A DNA stretch of 64,000 bases from Butyrivibrio sp. LB2008 (GCF_000621565.1 NZ_KK211306.1:149886-213885), one strand, 5' to 3'. Shown: positions 54,201-63,264, numbered from the stretch's first letter. Notes: a model not told the origin generated them from the sequence alone. Numbers and translations are program-made.

Positions 54201-54323
54201 CCTCAAAAGCCTCTTTGTCTCAAATGAAGTATAATGAAACTCTTTTGGTGTATCAGAAACAAACCGCCTCCCTGAGCCGGTTATATATCCGCCGTTTTTA
54301 GTTTCGTTCACCCCATTGTTCAT
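51249..54323 (-). CDS. SNF2-family DNA helicase/translocase
   Basis: 1024 residues. The C-terminal half is a full Swi2/Snf2 motor: LADDMGLGKTIQ (I), CVIDEAQFIKN (II), LTGTPIENRLSELWS (III), LLFSQFTSMLDR (IV), LKAGGTGLNLT (V) and QATDRAHRIGQ (VI). The N-terminal half matches the bacterial SNF2-associated region; no SWIM zinc motif is visible at the start. It translocates on DNA to remodel protein complexes, with roles in repair or transcription recycling suggested for the group. It follows the shikimate-kinase-like gene by three bases. Confidence 0.93.
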   Translation of the reverse strand: MNNGVNETKNGGYITGSGRRFVSDTPKEFHYTSFETKRLLRAYAPESEVPLLYKDTSLAVLEPHAVLNREKLVVSFCIRSEKGGHSYVLKDISELLDAIENHSFLSYGKHLEFTHDMSAFSADSQKIINFLFDYYRGKKAGDPYQIYSHSRGRSKSIELCGNEIDEFFKAVSETYFLNSDFRAKYTEERLLEIVPVFPDIDLHIEKKNFGVVFESGSFTMFEGYSNIYFERKRKLHVIPRSDCAEIIPVLKFLAARRTENELFIAEKDLPLFSEGLFRVIDEFFNVSTDGFEPSKYSPDIPKFEIYIDMPNDMTITCKVKATYESINGMKESFDIFSSDNERFNDEQMTEVKRNFYLENKTAKLISPFFDRLDPQSKELVLVADSYMDDKLYVFIAEKTEYLSTIGDVFVSDAIKSVNIEKSLKVTLGVSVVSDLLELSMVPETLSPGELNEILSQYDKKRKYYKLKSGEVVSVASEDAKMLFALKEGLGITPGQIVEGHASVPRYRALFINDIAEKYSDEISPSLGMSKSFKDFVSGFADPSDEQFEIPESLDGILRDYQKTGFFWLKALSHNGFGGILADDMGLGKTIQVLAYLLSTKECAIKEGRKNRCSLIVCPASLVYNWQHEIKKFTPALNCEVAVGIKPDRVRVTSEIDSENTDVIITSYDLLRRDIELYKYLNFECCVIDEAQFIKNPGTLVAKAVKSINAAFKMALTGTPIENRLSELWSIFDFCMPGYLFGYKQFRNNIEIPVVSEQDEVSTEMLRKMIAPFVLRRLKSDVLKDLPDKLEENIYAPMNSSQRELYDAHLQRVKLMVEGTDEESFGKDRIVILSELTRLRQLCCDPGLVYDNYTGGSAKTELLIEMIKSASESGHKILLFSQFTSMLDRITKELTDAGISHYLLTGATRKEDRIKLVDAFQEDDTSVFCISLKAGGTGLNLTSADIVIHFDHWWNIAAMNQATDRAHRIGQKNVVTVYRLIMENTIEERIITLQNRKKELADKLLNTGNMSNPTLTKEELLELLG

Positions 54324-54326
54324 GCC

Positions 54327-54827
54327 TTATTTCAGTGCCGCAATTAAGTCCGCTACGACCTCTTCCATTGTATTGTCTTTCTCATCTATTGTAATATCGG
54401 CATACTTCTCATACAAAACACTACGCTCATTGTAAAGCGAAATAAGAGATTGTCCGGGTCTCATAACAACTCCGCGTTGCTTTACATTCTTTAAGCGCTT
54501 AGTCAAAACCTCCATTCCGACCTTGAGATATACAACTCTTCCGATATTTTTATAATGCTCCATGGCTTCGGCTCCGTAAATAACGCTTCCGCCTGTAGCA
54601 ATAACAGTTTTTTCCACTTCAATACCTGAGTTTATCTTGTTCTCAATATCTATAAATCCTTCAACGCCCTCCTGTTCAATTATCTCTGAGAGCCTTCTTC
54701 CGTCTTTTTTCTGTATGACTATATCCGCATCAACGAAGTTATAGCCTAATATTTTGGCAACTATCACGCCTACCGTGCTCTTACCCGATGTAGGCATTCC
54801 AACCAAAATAATGTTGTCTTTTTTCAT
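54327..54827 (-). CDS. Shikimate kinase-like protein
   Basis: 166 residues with the shikimate kinase layout: Walker A GMPTSGKST, DADIVIQ, GFIDIEN, ATGGSVIYG, lid RGVVMRPGQ and YNERSVLYEKYADITID. Two shikimate-binding features differ from AroK: the Arg of the FR..E motif is Ile (GFIDIE), and GGG is GGS. It could be a genuine but divergent AroK or a kinase for another small molecule. It sits between an HD-GYP and a SNF2 gene, without other aromatic pathway genes. AAAGGA precedes the ATG. Confidence 0.75.
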   Translation of the reverse strand: MKKDNIILVGMPTSGKSTVGVIVAKILGYNFVDADIVIQKKDGRRLSEIIEQEGVEGFIDIENKINSGIEVEKTVIATGGSVIYGAEAMEHYKNIGRVVYLKVGMEVLTKRLKNVKQRGVVMRPGQSLISLYNERSVLYEKYADITIDEKDNTMEEVVADLIAALK

Positions 54828-54836
54828 AAAATCCTT

Positions 54837-56651
54837 TCAATTCTCCGCAACTTTTCTGACCTCCTCAAGCGCATTCAAAAAGGCATCAGCAACCTTGGGG
54901 TCAAAATGTGTTCCGGAACTTTCTTTAATTATTTCTATTGCTCTGTCAAAAGGAAAAGCTTTTTTATAGCTTCTCTCTGAAATAAGAGCATCAAATACAT
55001 CTGCCACGGCCATTATTCTTGCCGACAGAGGAATCTCTTCACCCTTAAGTCCCATGGGATATCCGGTTCCGTCCCATCTCTCATGATGGTACATCGCAAG
55101 ATTCCTGGCCTCCTTAAGATATCCGGCATCCTGCTCCGGAATGTTACTCATAACCTTATCTATGATAAGCGCTCCCTCTTTGGAATGAGTCTTCATAATA
55201 GAAAACTCCTCGGGAGTAAGCTTTCCCGGCTTATTAAGGAAATTATCCGAAATACTGATCTTGCCGACATCATGAAGAGGTGCCGAATGATAAACATCAG
55301 ATACAAACTCAGGTGTAAGGACATCCTTATAAACACCCTCTTTTATCATCTCATTCATAATGATCTTGGTATATTCAGCTGTATTTTTTACATGTTCGCC
55401 GGTACTCTGGTCTCTGCTCTCAACAAGATCTGCAAGAGCTATAATAATTGAATTCTGAAGCGCCGTTACAGTCTCATTTCTGCTCTTAAGAGCCTGAACT
55501 GTAGCCACATGTGCTTCTATCATCATCTGGAACGAGTCATAAAGATTCTCAATCTCATCACCGGTTCCGATCTTAAGTTCTTTAAATGTTTTTGCTGTTT
55601 TCTCCAGATTAGCCTCATCCTTGAGCTTATCTTCCTCTTCACCGGAAAAACTCGATGACGTCAATGCCATCGTATTTATCGGAAGTATAAGATGATACTC
55701 TGATAAGTATATACCAACAGCAAGTATAAAGATAAATAATCCGCAGAAAAGAGAGATCTGCCTTGTTGCAAATCTAAATACCGCTCTTCCGGTCTCTTTT
55801 TCGGAATACGGGGATATTCCCGACAGGTCGACACCAGAATAATTGCCGATCTCCTGTGCGATATGAACAGTCTCTTCTCCGGTCTGAACTATAGCATCTT
55901 TGAATAATACGGTACTGATCAAAAGCGCGCAAACAGCAACAAGTCCGGTTGCAAGAGTAAGAAGAATCACAACCTTTGTTCTGAGCGAAATGTAACGGCT
56001 CTTTCTGTTTCGCATGATCTCTATAGCATCGCGGGTAAGCGGCGCCTGTTTCCAGTACTTTATATTGATCCTGGCACGAAACTTGGCCGGAATGGCATAA
56101 ACAATCGCAAGAGCTATTACTATGCTTATGAGCTTATCAGCCACATCGATTATATAATCCGCTAAAAGCGCAGCCTGAAAAGCAGATAATTTGCCCGATT
56201 CATAAATTATCTTCAAAAAGCCCAAAGAGGCCGTTTCGCCTCCAAAGCCATAGATGATACCTGTAAGTATCGCACCAAGAACACCTCCGACAAAGCCATA
56301 TATCAGTGCCGAAAGCATGACCTTAAATAAATCTTTGAACCAGTTCTTTTCATTAAAAACAGTGGTAAGTATTGCGATAAGCACATTTATCATACTGTAG
56401 GAAATCGCTACAGAATCGGTAAAAATGCTGTTTAGAAGCGAGCTGAAGAAACCGACAAATATTCCCGGAAGAAAGCCTCCCAGAATGGATACAGTCATGG
56501 TACCTACAGAATCCAGATAAAGTGGAATCTCATAGCGGCCAACAAACTTACTTCCAAATATATTCATCAGTATTCCGCCACATACCAGTAATACGAGGTA
56601 ATACCACTTTACTCCAGAAACTTCTTTGCGATCATCAACTATATTTACCAT
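54837..56651 (-). CDS. Membrane HD-GYP phosphodiesterase with ECF-S-like sensor and HAMP
   Basis: About 604 residues from the ATG at 56651, chosen because AGAGG lies upstream. The first 195 residues are six membrane segments with YLDSVGTMTVSILGGFLPG, much like the S-component of vitamin transporters; a second membrane-bounded region with a small outer loop and a HAMP-like helix follows; then an HD-GYP domain. The active site is intact: SAPLHDVGKI and HHERWDGTGYPMGL. It should degrade cyclic di-GMP, perhaps in response to a small ligand bound in the membrane. Heads an operon with the kinase-like and SNF2 genes. Confidence 0.9.
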   Translation of the reverse strand: MVNIVDDRKEVSGVKWYYLVLLVCGGILMNIFGSKFVGRYEIPLYLDSVGTMTVSILGGFLPGIFVGFFSSLLNSIFTDSVAISYSMINVLIAILTTVFNEKNWFKDLFKVMLSALIYGFVGGVLGAILTGIIYGFGGETASLGFLKIIYESGKLSAFQAALLADYIIDVADKLISIVIALAIVYAIPAKFRARINIKYWKQAPLTRDAIEIMRNRKSRYISLRTKVVILLTLATGLVAVCALLISTVLFKDAIVQTGEETVHIAQEIGNYSGVDLSGISPYSEKETGRAVFRFATRQISLFCGLFIFILAVGIYLSEYHLILPINTMALTSSSFSGEEEDKLKDEANLEKTAKTFKELKIGTGDEIENLYDSFQMMIEAHVATVQALKSRNETVTALQNSIIIALADLVESRDQSTGEHVKNTAEYTKIIMNEMIKEGVYKDVLTPEFVSDVYHSAPLHDVGKISISDNFLNKPGKLTPEEFSIMKTHSKEGALIIDKVMSNIPEQDAGYLKEARNLAMYHHERWDGTGYPMGLKGEEIPLSARIMAVADVFDALISERSYKKAFPFDRAIEIIKESSGTHFDPKVADAFLNALEEVRKVAEN

Positions 56652-56790
56652 ATCATCCTCTGATTTTTTTTGCGCGAATGTGAATCCAACGCGCAAGAAT
56701 TAACAAGATTTCGTTACTATATATAATTTATCACAAAACCGTCAAATCATAAACCCCGGCGTACCTCACACCGACAGGATGATAAAATTG

Positions 56791-57234
56791 TCAATCATCA
56801 AGATCATTTTCCATATCATGCGCATCATCTGCATCAAAGCCAATATTCTGCATACTTACAGTCTTACGGCGAAGTCTTGCCGCCTCTGAAGCATGAAGCA
56901 GAAAATCTTTTATCTCACGTCCGTGCTTAATATTCTTCATCACGATCGTTTTATCCGTAACGTCAGATGTAAAGCATGTAATTGTAGACAGTCCGAAAAT
57001 TCTCTGCATGAGTGTCCTTGTTATCTCAACATCGGAAACTTTGTACATGTAGCAGTCGTTCTCTCTTACTGTAAAAAATCCTTTGATTATAGTAAGGTCA
57101 TTATCTCTAAGTTCATATTTCGTAAAAGTCCAGGGAAGCCCAAAAAACAACAGTCTCTGCGTCTCTTTGTATCTAACTTCCCCTTTGGAGTTCATAGACT
57201 CTTTGTACTGTTCCGGATTTAAGATTTTTGCCAT
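56791..57234 (-). CDS. Bacterial PH domain protein
   Basis: 147 residues. The stretch FTKYELRDNDLTIIKGFF, then VSDVEITRTLMQRIFGLSTITCFTSD, is the conserved end of bacterial PH domains (bPH2/YdbS type). Such proteins usually carry membrane segments; this one has none strong, so it is a soluble short form. A low-complexity acidic tail (DADDAHDMENDLDD) ends it. AAGGAGAGAGAAT precedes the ATG. Function unknown. Confidence 0.82.
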   Translation of the reverse strand: MAKILNPEQYKESMNSKGEVRYKETQRLLFFGLPWTFTKYELRDNDLTIIKGFFTVRENDCYMYKVSDVEITRTLMQRIFGLSTITCFTSDVTDKTIVMKNIKHGREIKDFLLHASEAARLRRKTVSMQNIGFDADDAHDMENDLDD

Positions 57235-57255
57235 ATTCTCTCTCCTTGTAAAAAA

Positions 57256-58578
57256 TTATGCACATTCCGCTTTTCGATAAGGATATTTGCTTAATGCCAT
57301 TGCTATACCAAAGTATATAACATATATAAAGCCCAATCGATACCTGGAACCAAAATTAGTACTGCTTGCAACAACAGCATATAAGATATATCCGAATACA
57401 CTAAGATCCACGAGACCAAGCTTCTTGAAATTTGTTATCAGGCAATACAGATAAACCAAATATTCACACACCAAAAATACAGTATAAAGATTGGCCGTCA
57501 ACTTAGATACAAGCGTGCCCTTTCCAAACAGCCCGTCCCAAAAATCTCTCATCGGTCCCAAAAGCATTGTAGCTGTGGTTTTAAAGCATAACTTTATTGT
57601 ATCAAAAATATGATCACCTATATAATCTTTCGCTGCCTTTTCATAATACTCGGCAACAACGTATTCTTCCTTATCCGCTAATTCTTCCTCTGTTATATAG
57701 CGCTCAAGATACGGTTCTATCTGTTCAATACCTTCTTCAAACGAAGGACTGGGTTTATAAGTACCGGTACGATTTACTTCGACATTTCTGGCCAGTACTC
57801 TGTACGCATCCAGCTTAAAGCGGTAATTATACTCGAACATGCCTGTAATCGTGTAGTTTCGATAACTCCAACCACCAATAACAGTAAATATGCACAGAGC
57901 GTATATTATAACTTCTTTTATCCCTATGATCTTCAATACAGCAAGCACGATAAAAACAGCAAGCACTACCAAAGCAAAGGGAACAAGGATCGGCTTTACC
58001 AGCATTCCCGCAGCAAAAAACAAACTAAACAATAAGAAGTAAGTTTTCTTTTTGGTCACAATAAAGTACTTCGCCCATAAATACAGTGCCGACACCAGAC
58101 ATAAACAATAAATGTTCTCTGTGAGGATTGCCCCGTTATGAATAAATGCTTCCAAATTTAATATTGAAAAAAGCATCACCACTATCGACGCTTTCTTGGA
58201 TAAACGATATAATTTGCACGTTCTGCACAGAAGAAAAATAATTATCGCTCCAAAAAAATATTGAAGAGCCATAATCATCTTATCATTAAAGCCCAAGCCA
58301 TAGCAAAAAGCTAAGAAAAAAGGATATCCAGGAGGTGTTGTACAATGCGCTTCAACTCCATCAAGTGAATAAGAGAATTTTTTCAAAAGATTCTCAGCCA
58401 GATATGTATATCTGCCGGAATCATTAAAGTATCCGCCCTCATACAGCGATCTAAAAGCATTTAATAAAATGCTGCGCAAGAAAATGGAAATCAAAAAATA
58501 CATTGCAGAAATAATAAATGCAAATTTATTATTCTTTAAATATATCACTACCTTGTTGCCTATTCTGTTGTCAGTCAT
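57256..58578 (-). CDS. Membrane glycosyltransferase, GT39/ArnT-like
   Basis: About 440 residues with ten or more hydrophobic segments. The first outer loop holds GGYFNDSGRYTYLAENLL and the next CTTPPGYPFFLAF, the D-x-x-x-Y and PPGYP pattern of PMT/ArnT-type transferases using polyprenyl-phosphate sugars. The ATG at 58578 follows AGGAGAG by six bases; the frame begins nine codons earlier. No cluster partners, so the acceptor is unknown. Confidence 0.8.
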   Translation of the reverse strand: MTDNRIGNKVVIYLKNNKFAFIISAMYFLISIFLRSILLNAFRSLYEGGYFNDSGRYTYLAENLLKKFSYSLDGVEAHCTTPPGYPFFLAFCYGLGFNDKMIMALQYFFGAIIIFLLCRTCKLYRLSKKASIVVMLFSILNLEAFIHNGAILTENIYCLCLVSALYLWAKYFIVTKKKTYFLLFSLFFAAGMLVKPILVPFALVVLAVFIVLAVLKIIGIKEVIIYALCIFTVIGGWSYRNYTITGMFEYNYRFKLDAYRVLARNVEVNRTGTYKPSPSFEEGIEQIEPYLERYITEEELADKEEYVVAEYYEKAAKDYIGDHIFDTIKLCFKTTATMLLGPMRDFWDGLFGKGTLVSKLTANLYTVFLVCEYLVYLYCLITNFKKLGLVDLSVFGYILYAVVASSTNFGSRYRLGFIYVIYFGIAMALSKYPYRKAECA

Positions 58579-58687
58579 CCGGTCTCTCCTATCAATTCTT
58601 TTCACCCATTTAATTTACGCCCTTTTTCATATCAGGTCAAATGAATTGATGGCTTACATTTCCTTAAAACGCAGCATTTCTCTGCTA

Positions 58688-60460
58688 TTACGCTTTTATA
58701 CCGTTGATAATATCTTGAGCTATGCAGTCCGGAGTAATTCTACTCTCTTCAAGTGCATCTTTTGCGCTCATTCCGTCATAGAACTTCTTGATAAAGCCAT
58801 AGTTAAGGACTCTGACGTTCTTACCTCCAAGATAGGAAGCGATTTTCTGGCCGAAGCCCCCTTCAAGAATGCCATCCTCAAGAGTAACGATAACATCATG
58901 ATCTTCGCAAAGTCTGTCTAACAGCTCTCTGTCAACGCCCGATGCAAATCTCGGATTGATGAGAGTAGCTTTTTTGCCCATTCTTGCCTCTACAAGCTTA
59001 GCTGTTTCAACACCTATATTAAAGAAATCACCAAGCGCAATGATTGCTGCTTTCTCGCCCTCTTCGCACACCTGGTACTTATCTGTCTTATCATAATTAC
59101 TGTCCACAGGATAGATCATGTTGTTGACGCCATCACAGGGAACAGCGATTATAGTGGGATGATCATTTTGTTCAACGCTGTGTTCAAGCATCGCAAGGAA
59201 CTCCTCACGACTTGTAGGCGAAAGATATACAACTCCGGGGATATTCGCAAACATACCAATTGCCGAAATACCAATGTGCGTTGCATCGCCCATTCCATAT
59301 ATGGAAGATGAGAAAAGAACCGTCGTAACAGCACTACTGTTTAGGCTCACATCCTGAGTCATCTGATCGTAGACTCTCTGTGCAAATGTTGCATTGGTAA
59401 CAAAAACAGGCTTTCCGCCGTTCTTTGCGATACCTGAACACATAGCAACCGCCTGCTCTTCGGCAATTCCCACATCGATGTAGTTCTTGCCCATCTTGCT
59501 TCTTACATCCCATTCAAGCCCGACCGCGCCGGGAACTGCTGCCGTAACACAAACCACCTTGTCATTATTTCCGATTTTATCAAGCATATATTTTCCAAAG
59601 ATATCCTGATAAGACTCTCCGTTTCCGTAACTTACTTTCTCACCCGTCTCTCTGTTAAATGGAATCGCATAATGCCACTCTTCCTTGTTCTTCTCGGCAA
59701 GAGGATAGCCTTTTCCTTTCTGCGTGTGGACATGAACAACTATCGGATGGTCAATATCTTTTACCTGGCTGAAAGCCTTGATAAGCGCCTCTATATCATT
59801 GCCCTCTTCAACATACTTATAATCAAGTCCCATTGCCTTGAAGAGATTAATCTCGCATGCTCCGCCACTCTTTCGAAGCTGCTCAAGGTTCTTGTAAAGT
59901 CCGCCATGGTTCTCGGCGATAGACTGCTCATTGTCATTTACGATGATGATCAGGTTAGTATCCATCTCGCCTGCATAATCGATACCTTCAAGCGCTTCGC
60001 CGCCGCTGAGTGAGCCGTCACCTATTATCGCAACGACATTTCCTTTTTTGCCCGTAACATCTCTTCCCTTGGCAAGTCCCGTTGCAAGACTCACGGAAGT
60101 AGATGTATGGCCGATGTAGAACATATCATGCTCCGACTCTTTGGGATTGGTAAATCCGCATATATCACCAAAGTGCGCATCATCCGTATATGCAATGGCT
60201 CTTCCTGTAAGCATCTTGTGTGTATATGTCTGATGAGCAACATCAAATACGAACTGATCCTTAGGTGAATCAAAGACATAGTGAAGCGCTATAGTAAGTT
60301 CAACCGCTCCGAAGTTAGGTCCGAAGTGACCACCAATCTTGGTTGTTCTGTTAAAAAGAGCTTCTCTTACTTCTGCAGCAAGCTCCTTAAGTTCAGCCTG
60401 TGACAGCTTTTTTACATCATCGGGTCCCTTTATATTGCTTAGTAACTTATATTCCATCAT
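58688..60460 (-). CDS. 1-deoxy-D-xylulose-5-phosphate synthase-like enzyme
   Basis: 590 residues, slightly short for DXS (about 620). Thiamine-diphosphate motifs are present: GDGSLSGGEALEGID..NDN and, in the middle domain, DVGIAEEQAVAMCSG. The start reads GGHFGPNFGAVELTIALHYV where DXS usually has GGHLASNLGVVE, and VAHQTYTHK where it has VGHQ.YPHK, so this is a divergent branch. It may be the isoprenoid enzyme or a paralogue for another sugar. It neighbours the fructan operon but is separated by 350 bp and a terminator. AAGGAAG precedes the ATG. Confidence 0.82.
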   Translation of the reverse strand: MMEYKLLSNIKGPDDVKKLSQAELKELAAEVREALFNRTTKIGGHFGPNFGAVELTIALHYVFDSPKDQFVFDVAHQTYTHKMLTGRAIAYTDDAHFGDICGFTNPKESEHDMFYIGHTSTSVSLATGLAKGRDVTGKKGNVVAIIGDGSLSGGEALEGIDYAGEMDTNLIIIVNDNEQSIAENHGGLYKNLEQLRKSGGACEINLFKAMGLDYKYVEEGNDIEALIKAFSQVKDIDHPIVVHVHTQKGKGYPLAEKNKEEWHYAIPFNRETGEKVSYGNGESYQDIFGKYMLDKIGNNDKVVCVTAAVPGAVGLEWDVRSKMGKNYIDVGIAEEQAVAMCSGIAKNGGKPVFVTNATFAQRVYDQMTQDVSLNSSAVTTVLFSSSIYGMGDATHIGISAIGMFANIPGVVYLSPTSREEFLAMLEHSVEQNDHPTIIAVPCDGVNNMIYPVDSNYDKTDKYQVCEEGEKAAIIALGDFFNIGVETAKLVEARMGKKATLINPRFASGVDRELLDRLCEDHDVIVTLEDGILEGGFGQKIASYLGGKNVRVLNYGFIKKFYDGMSAKDALEESRITPDCIAQDIINGIKA

Positions 60461-60641
60461 TGTAATTCTTCCTTTCCGGTTATGGTCTTTTTATCACAGA
60501 ACAGTACTTTCCGTAACGCAAAAACGATACCACCATTTTACATTATAGGATAATAAGTTACTCTTCGCTTACTATTTTTTGTCTTTTGCGCTATCATATT
60601 TTGTCCTATTTATTTTAGGAATTTCAGAGAAATTTCAAGAA

Positions 60642-60771
60642 CAAAGAGTTGCTTTGCAACTCTTTGCGCGCCGATGCGCGCAAGCTTTAGCTTGCATAAT
60701 ACTTCTGCGCATCGGTCGCATCCATAGCGGAGCGTTTTTTATTTGATAGGAATTTCCTATCAAATAAAAAA
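60642..60771. repeat. Cluster of intergenic palindromes
   Basis: In order: CAAAGAGTTGC/GCAACTCTTTG (11-bp stem, TTT loop); GCCGATGCGC paired with GCGCATCGGT, enclosing GCAAGC/GCTTGC; and TTTTTTATTTGATAGGAA with its full complement (60735-60771). Parts match hairpins at 5556, 8985 and 43299. The rest of 60461-60812 holds an upstream region for the DXS-like gene (TATAAT on the minus strand about 60 bp upstream, weak -35). Confidence 0.75.
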
Positions 60772-60772
60772 A

Positions 60773-60806
60773 CACCCCGCGAATTTGTTTCATATCCACG
60801 GAGCGT
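60773..60806 (-). terminator. Terminator of the fructan operon
   Basis: On the minus strand CTCCGTG pairs with CGCGGGG (two G-U), then TGTTTTTTTATTT. It begins within ten bases of the fructokinase stop. Confidence 0.7.
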
Positions 60807-60812
60807 TTTTAT

Positions 60813-61784
60813 TTATGTACGTGATTTCATGAACAATCTAACCTCATCCAAAGTCGGCATAACAGATAGTGCGCCTCTTCTTGTAGTGATGATCGATGCG
60901 GCTGCATTTGCAAATGACAGGCACTCTGACAGACCGGCCTCCGAAAGATCGTTAAGGCCATTCCTACGGATATAATCAATTGCACAGGCACAGAATGTAT
61001 CACCTGCACCGGTAGTTTCTATCGTATCCGGATTCTTATAGCCTTCTTTTTTTACAACAAAGTCCTTATACAGAGCCATACTTCCCTCTGCTCCGAGTGT
61101 TGCAAATACAATTGGTATTTCGAATTCTTTCTGTATTTTCTTCGCACCTGCTTCAATATCAGCCATTCCGGTAAACAGTTCAACTTCATTGTCTGATATT
61201 TTTAAAACATCACAATTTTCAAAGCCGTATTTCATTGCCTCAAGAGCATCCTCTACAGATTCCCACAACGGCTCTCTGTAGTTCGGATCAAAAGAGATAA
61301 CGGCACCGCTTTCCTTTGCAATACTAACAGCCAGTTTTGTTGCTTCTTTTGCCGGCTCATCTGTCATAGACAATGTTCCCAAATGGAAGACTTCGGTATT
61401 TTCAAGAAGATTTCTGTTTGCCCTGACATCGTCCGCAGTCAGCATCATATCTGCTCCCGGTTTTCTGTAAAAAGAAAAATCCCTGTCTCCGTTTGCGAGC
61501 TTATTCACAAAAGCCAAAGTAGTCGGTACTGTCGCATCCTGCACAAGACCTGAAGCTTCTATTCCCTGCTTTTCAATTCTTTCCCTTAGCATTTTTCCAA
61601 AAAAGTCATCTCCGACCTTTCCGATAAATGCAGTGCTGTTTCCAAGATTCTGCAGCATGGAAAGGACATTACACGGTGCACCCCCGGGATTAGCTTCAAA
61701 TAAAGGATTCCCCTGAGCGCTCATTCCATTATTTGTGAAATCGATCAGTAATTCTCCAAGTGCCACAACATTAAATTTGCTCAT
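60813..61784 (-). CDS. scrK: Fructokinase, PfkB family
   Basis: About 323 residues. PfkB signatures are intact: an N-terminal GGAPCNVL stretch and the C-terminal ETTGAGDTFCACAIDY with catalytic Asp in GAGD. The family resemblance is to sucrose-operon fructokinases making fructose 6-phosphate. The ATG at 61784 follows GGAG by eight bases and lies inside the end of the GH32 gene (14-bp overlap), so expression is coupled to it. The last gene of the fructan operon. Confidence 0.92.
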   Translation of the reverse strand: MSKFNVVALGELLIDFTNNGMSAQGNPLFEANPGGAPCNVLSMLQNLGNSTAFIGKVGDDFFGKMLRERIEKQGIEASGLVQDATVPTTLAFVNKLANGDRDFSFYRKPGADMMLTADDVRANRNLLENTEVFHLGTLSMTDEPAKEATKLAVSIAKESGAVISFDPNYREPLWESVEDALEAMKYGFENCDVLKISDNEVELFTGMADIEAGAKKIQKEFEIPIVFATLGAEGSMALYKDFVVKKEGYKNPDTIETTGAGDTFCACAIDYIRRNGLNDLSEAGLSECLSFANAAASIITTRRGALSVMPTLDEVRLFMKSRT

Positions 61785-63264
61785 TTTTCTTCTCCAATTC
61801 ATTCATCACAACATCCATGATCAATTCGCCGTTAGCCCTGAAGCTGATTCCTTCAGCCTTTATATCTGTAAAGATTCCCATTGACATTACCTGGTCTCCG
61901 TCATTAATAAACAACTCCATGCTGTATCTGTCAAGTATCACACGCAGTGTAATCTCTCCGTTATTATCAGCCACTTTGCACCTTCTCTGGTGCACGATTG
62001 CCCTTCTGTTTCCCGAATGCTTGCGGTCGATCTTCACAACAGATTCAACAGGATCAAATTCTATGGTTGAATATTCTTTACCGTTATCCGCAAAGCGTAT
62101 TTCAAATTTCCCGTAGGAAAGATCTGAGCCTGCCGGCCTTACATTTACAGTCATGTCAATGCATCTGCCTTCTACGCTTGAAAGTGTGCAGCTATCGGAA
62201 ACAGTGACATTTTGTCTGCTTATTCTTTTACCGTAGTAATTCTCTATTTCGCGAATCGGCTTTTGAATCAACCTGCCGTTCTTTATCGATATTTCCCTGG
62301 GAAGGCTCATCTGTCCAAACCACGGAAAATCTTCACGTTTTATTGCCAAAGCATCCCAGTTCTGGAGCCAGCCTATCATAACCTGTCTTCCGTCTTTGGT
62401 CCTGATAGTCTGAGGCGCATAAAAATCTATTCCGTAATCTACCGCCTGACAATTCTCCTCGCAGAAATCTCCTTCATCGTTGACACTTCCGATTATGCAT
62501 AATGTGCCGTTACCGTTATGAAATTCAAGCCCCTCGGGAAGCATGTCCTGCGGACTTGTGAGAAGTACATGCTTTCCGTCAAGCGCAAAGTAGTCCGGAC
62601 ATTCCCACATGACTCCGAATCTTTTATTATTCTTTATAAGTATTTTATCATATTTCCAGTTAAAGCCGTCATCACTTGAATATTGTAAAAGCTGTCCATC
62701 CCCGTCTACAGTCTTGTTTCCTACGACAATATAGTACTTTCCGTTTTCTTTCCACACCTTCGGATCTCTGAAATCTATTTTTCCCGCTCCCACCGGAAGC
62801 TTATCGCCCGTGATCACCGGATTCATCTCATATTTCTCATAATCTCTTCCGTCTCCTACAGCAACGCACTGAGTCTGGACATCATAGAAGTTGCCATTCT
62901 CATCCTGTTTCCTGAGAACACCGGTATATAGTATCAGATGTTTCCCATCCTCTGTTTCAATCGCACTTCCCGAAAAACATCCGTCCTTATCATAATCTGT
63001 TTCCGGTGCCATAGCGGCAGGAAGATACTTCCAATCGATAAGATCGTCACTCTCTACATGTCCCCAGTGCATAGGTCCCCAAACAGTCTCATAGGGATTA
63101 TATTGATAAAAAAGATGATATTTACCCTTATATATGCTAAATCCGTTCGGATCGTTCATCCATCCGCATCTTGGAGTAAGATGGAAAAGAGGGCGAAATT
63201 CCTCCGCGATTGTCTTTTCCTTTTTGCACTCATATTCTCTTGCTTTTAATAACTTATCGTTCAT
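61771..63264 (-). CDS. GH32 beta-fructofuranosidase
   Basis: 497 residues, no signal peptide, so cytoplasmic. The nucleophile is Asp38 in WMNDPNG, the transition-state Asp is in FRDPKV (166-170), and the acid/base Glu221 is in WECPDYF. A C-terminal beta-sandwich follows (SMELFINDGDQVMSMG). It cuts terminal fructose from sucrose, its phosphate or short fructans. AGGAAAGG precedes the ATG, which overlaps the stop of the next GH32-like gene upstream (ATGA). Confidence 0.94.
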   Translation of the reverse strand: MNDKLLKAREYECKKEKTIAEEFRPLFHLTPRCGWMNDPNGFSIYKGKYHLFYQYNPYETVWGPMHWGHVESDDLIDWKYLPAAMAPETDYDKDGCFSGSAIETEDGKHLILYTGVLRKQDENGNFYDVQTQCVAVGDGRDYEKYEMNPVITGDKLPVGAGKIDFRDPKVWKENGKYYIVVGNKTVDGDGQLLQYSSDDGFNWKYDKILIKNNKRFGVMWECPDYFALDGKHVLLTSPQDMLPEGLEFHNGNGTLCIIGSVNDEGDFCEENCQAVDYGIDFYAPQTIRTKDGRQVMIGWLQNWDALAIKREDFPWFGQMSLPREISIKNGRLIQKPIREIENYYGKRISRQNVTVSDSCTLSSVEGRCIDMTVNVRPAGSDLSYGKFEIRFADNGKEYSTIEFDPVESVVKIDRKHSGNRRAIVHQRRCKVADNNGEITLRVILDRYSMELFINDGDQVMSMGIFTDIKAEGISFRANGELIMDVVMNELEKKNEQI

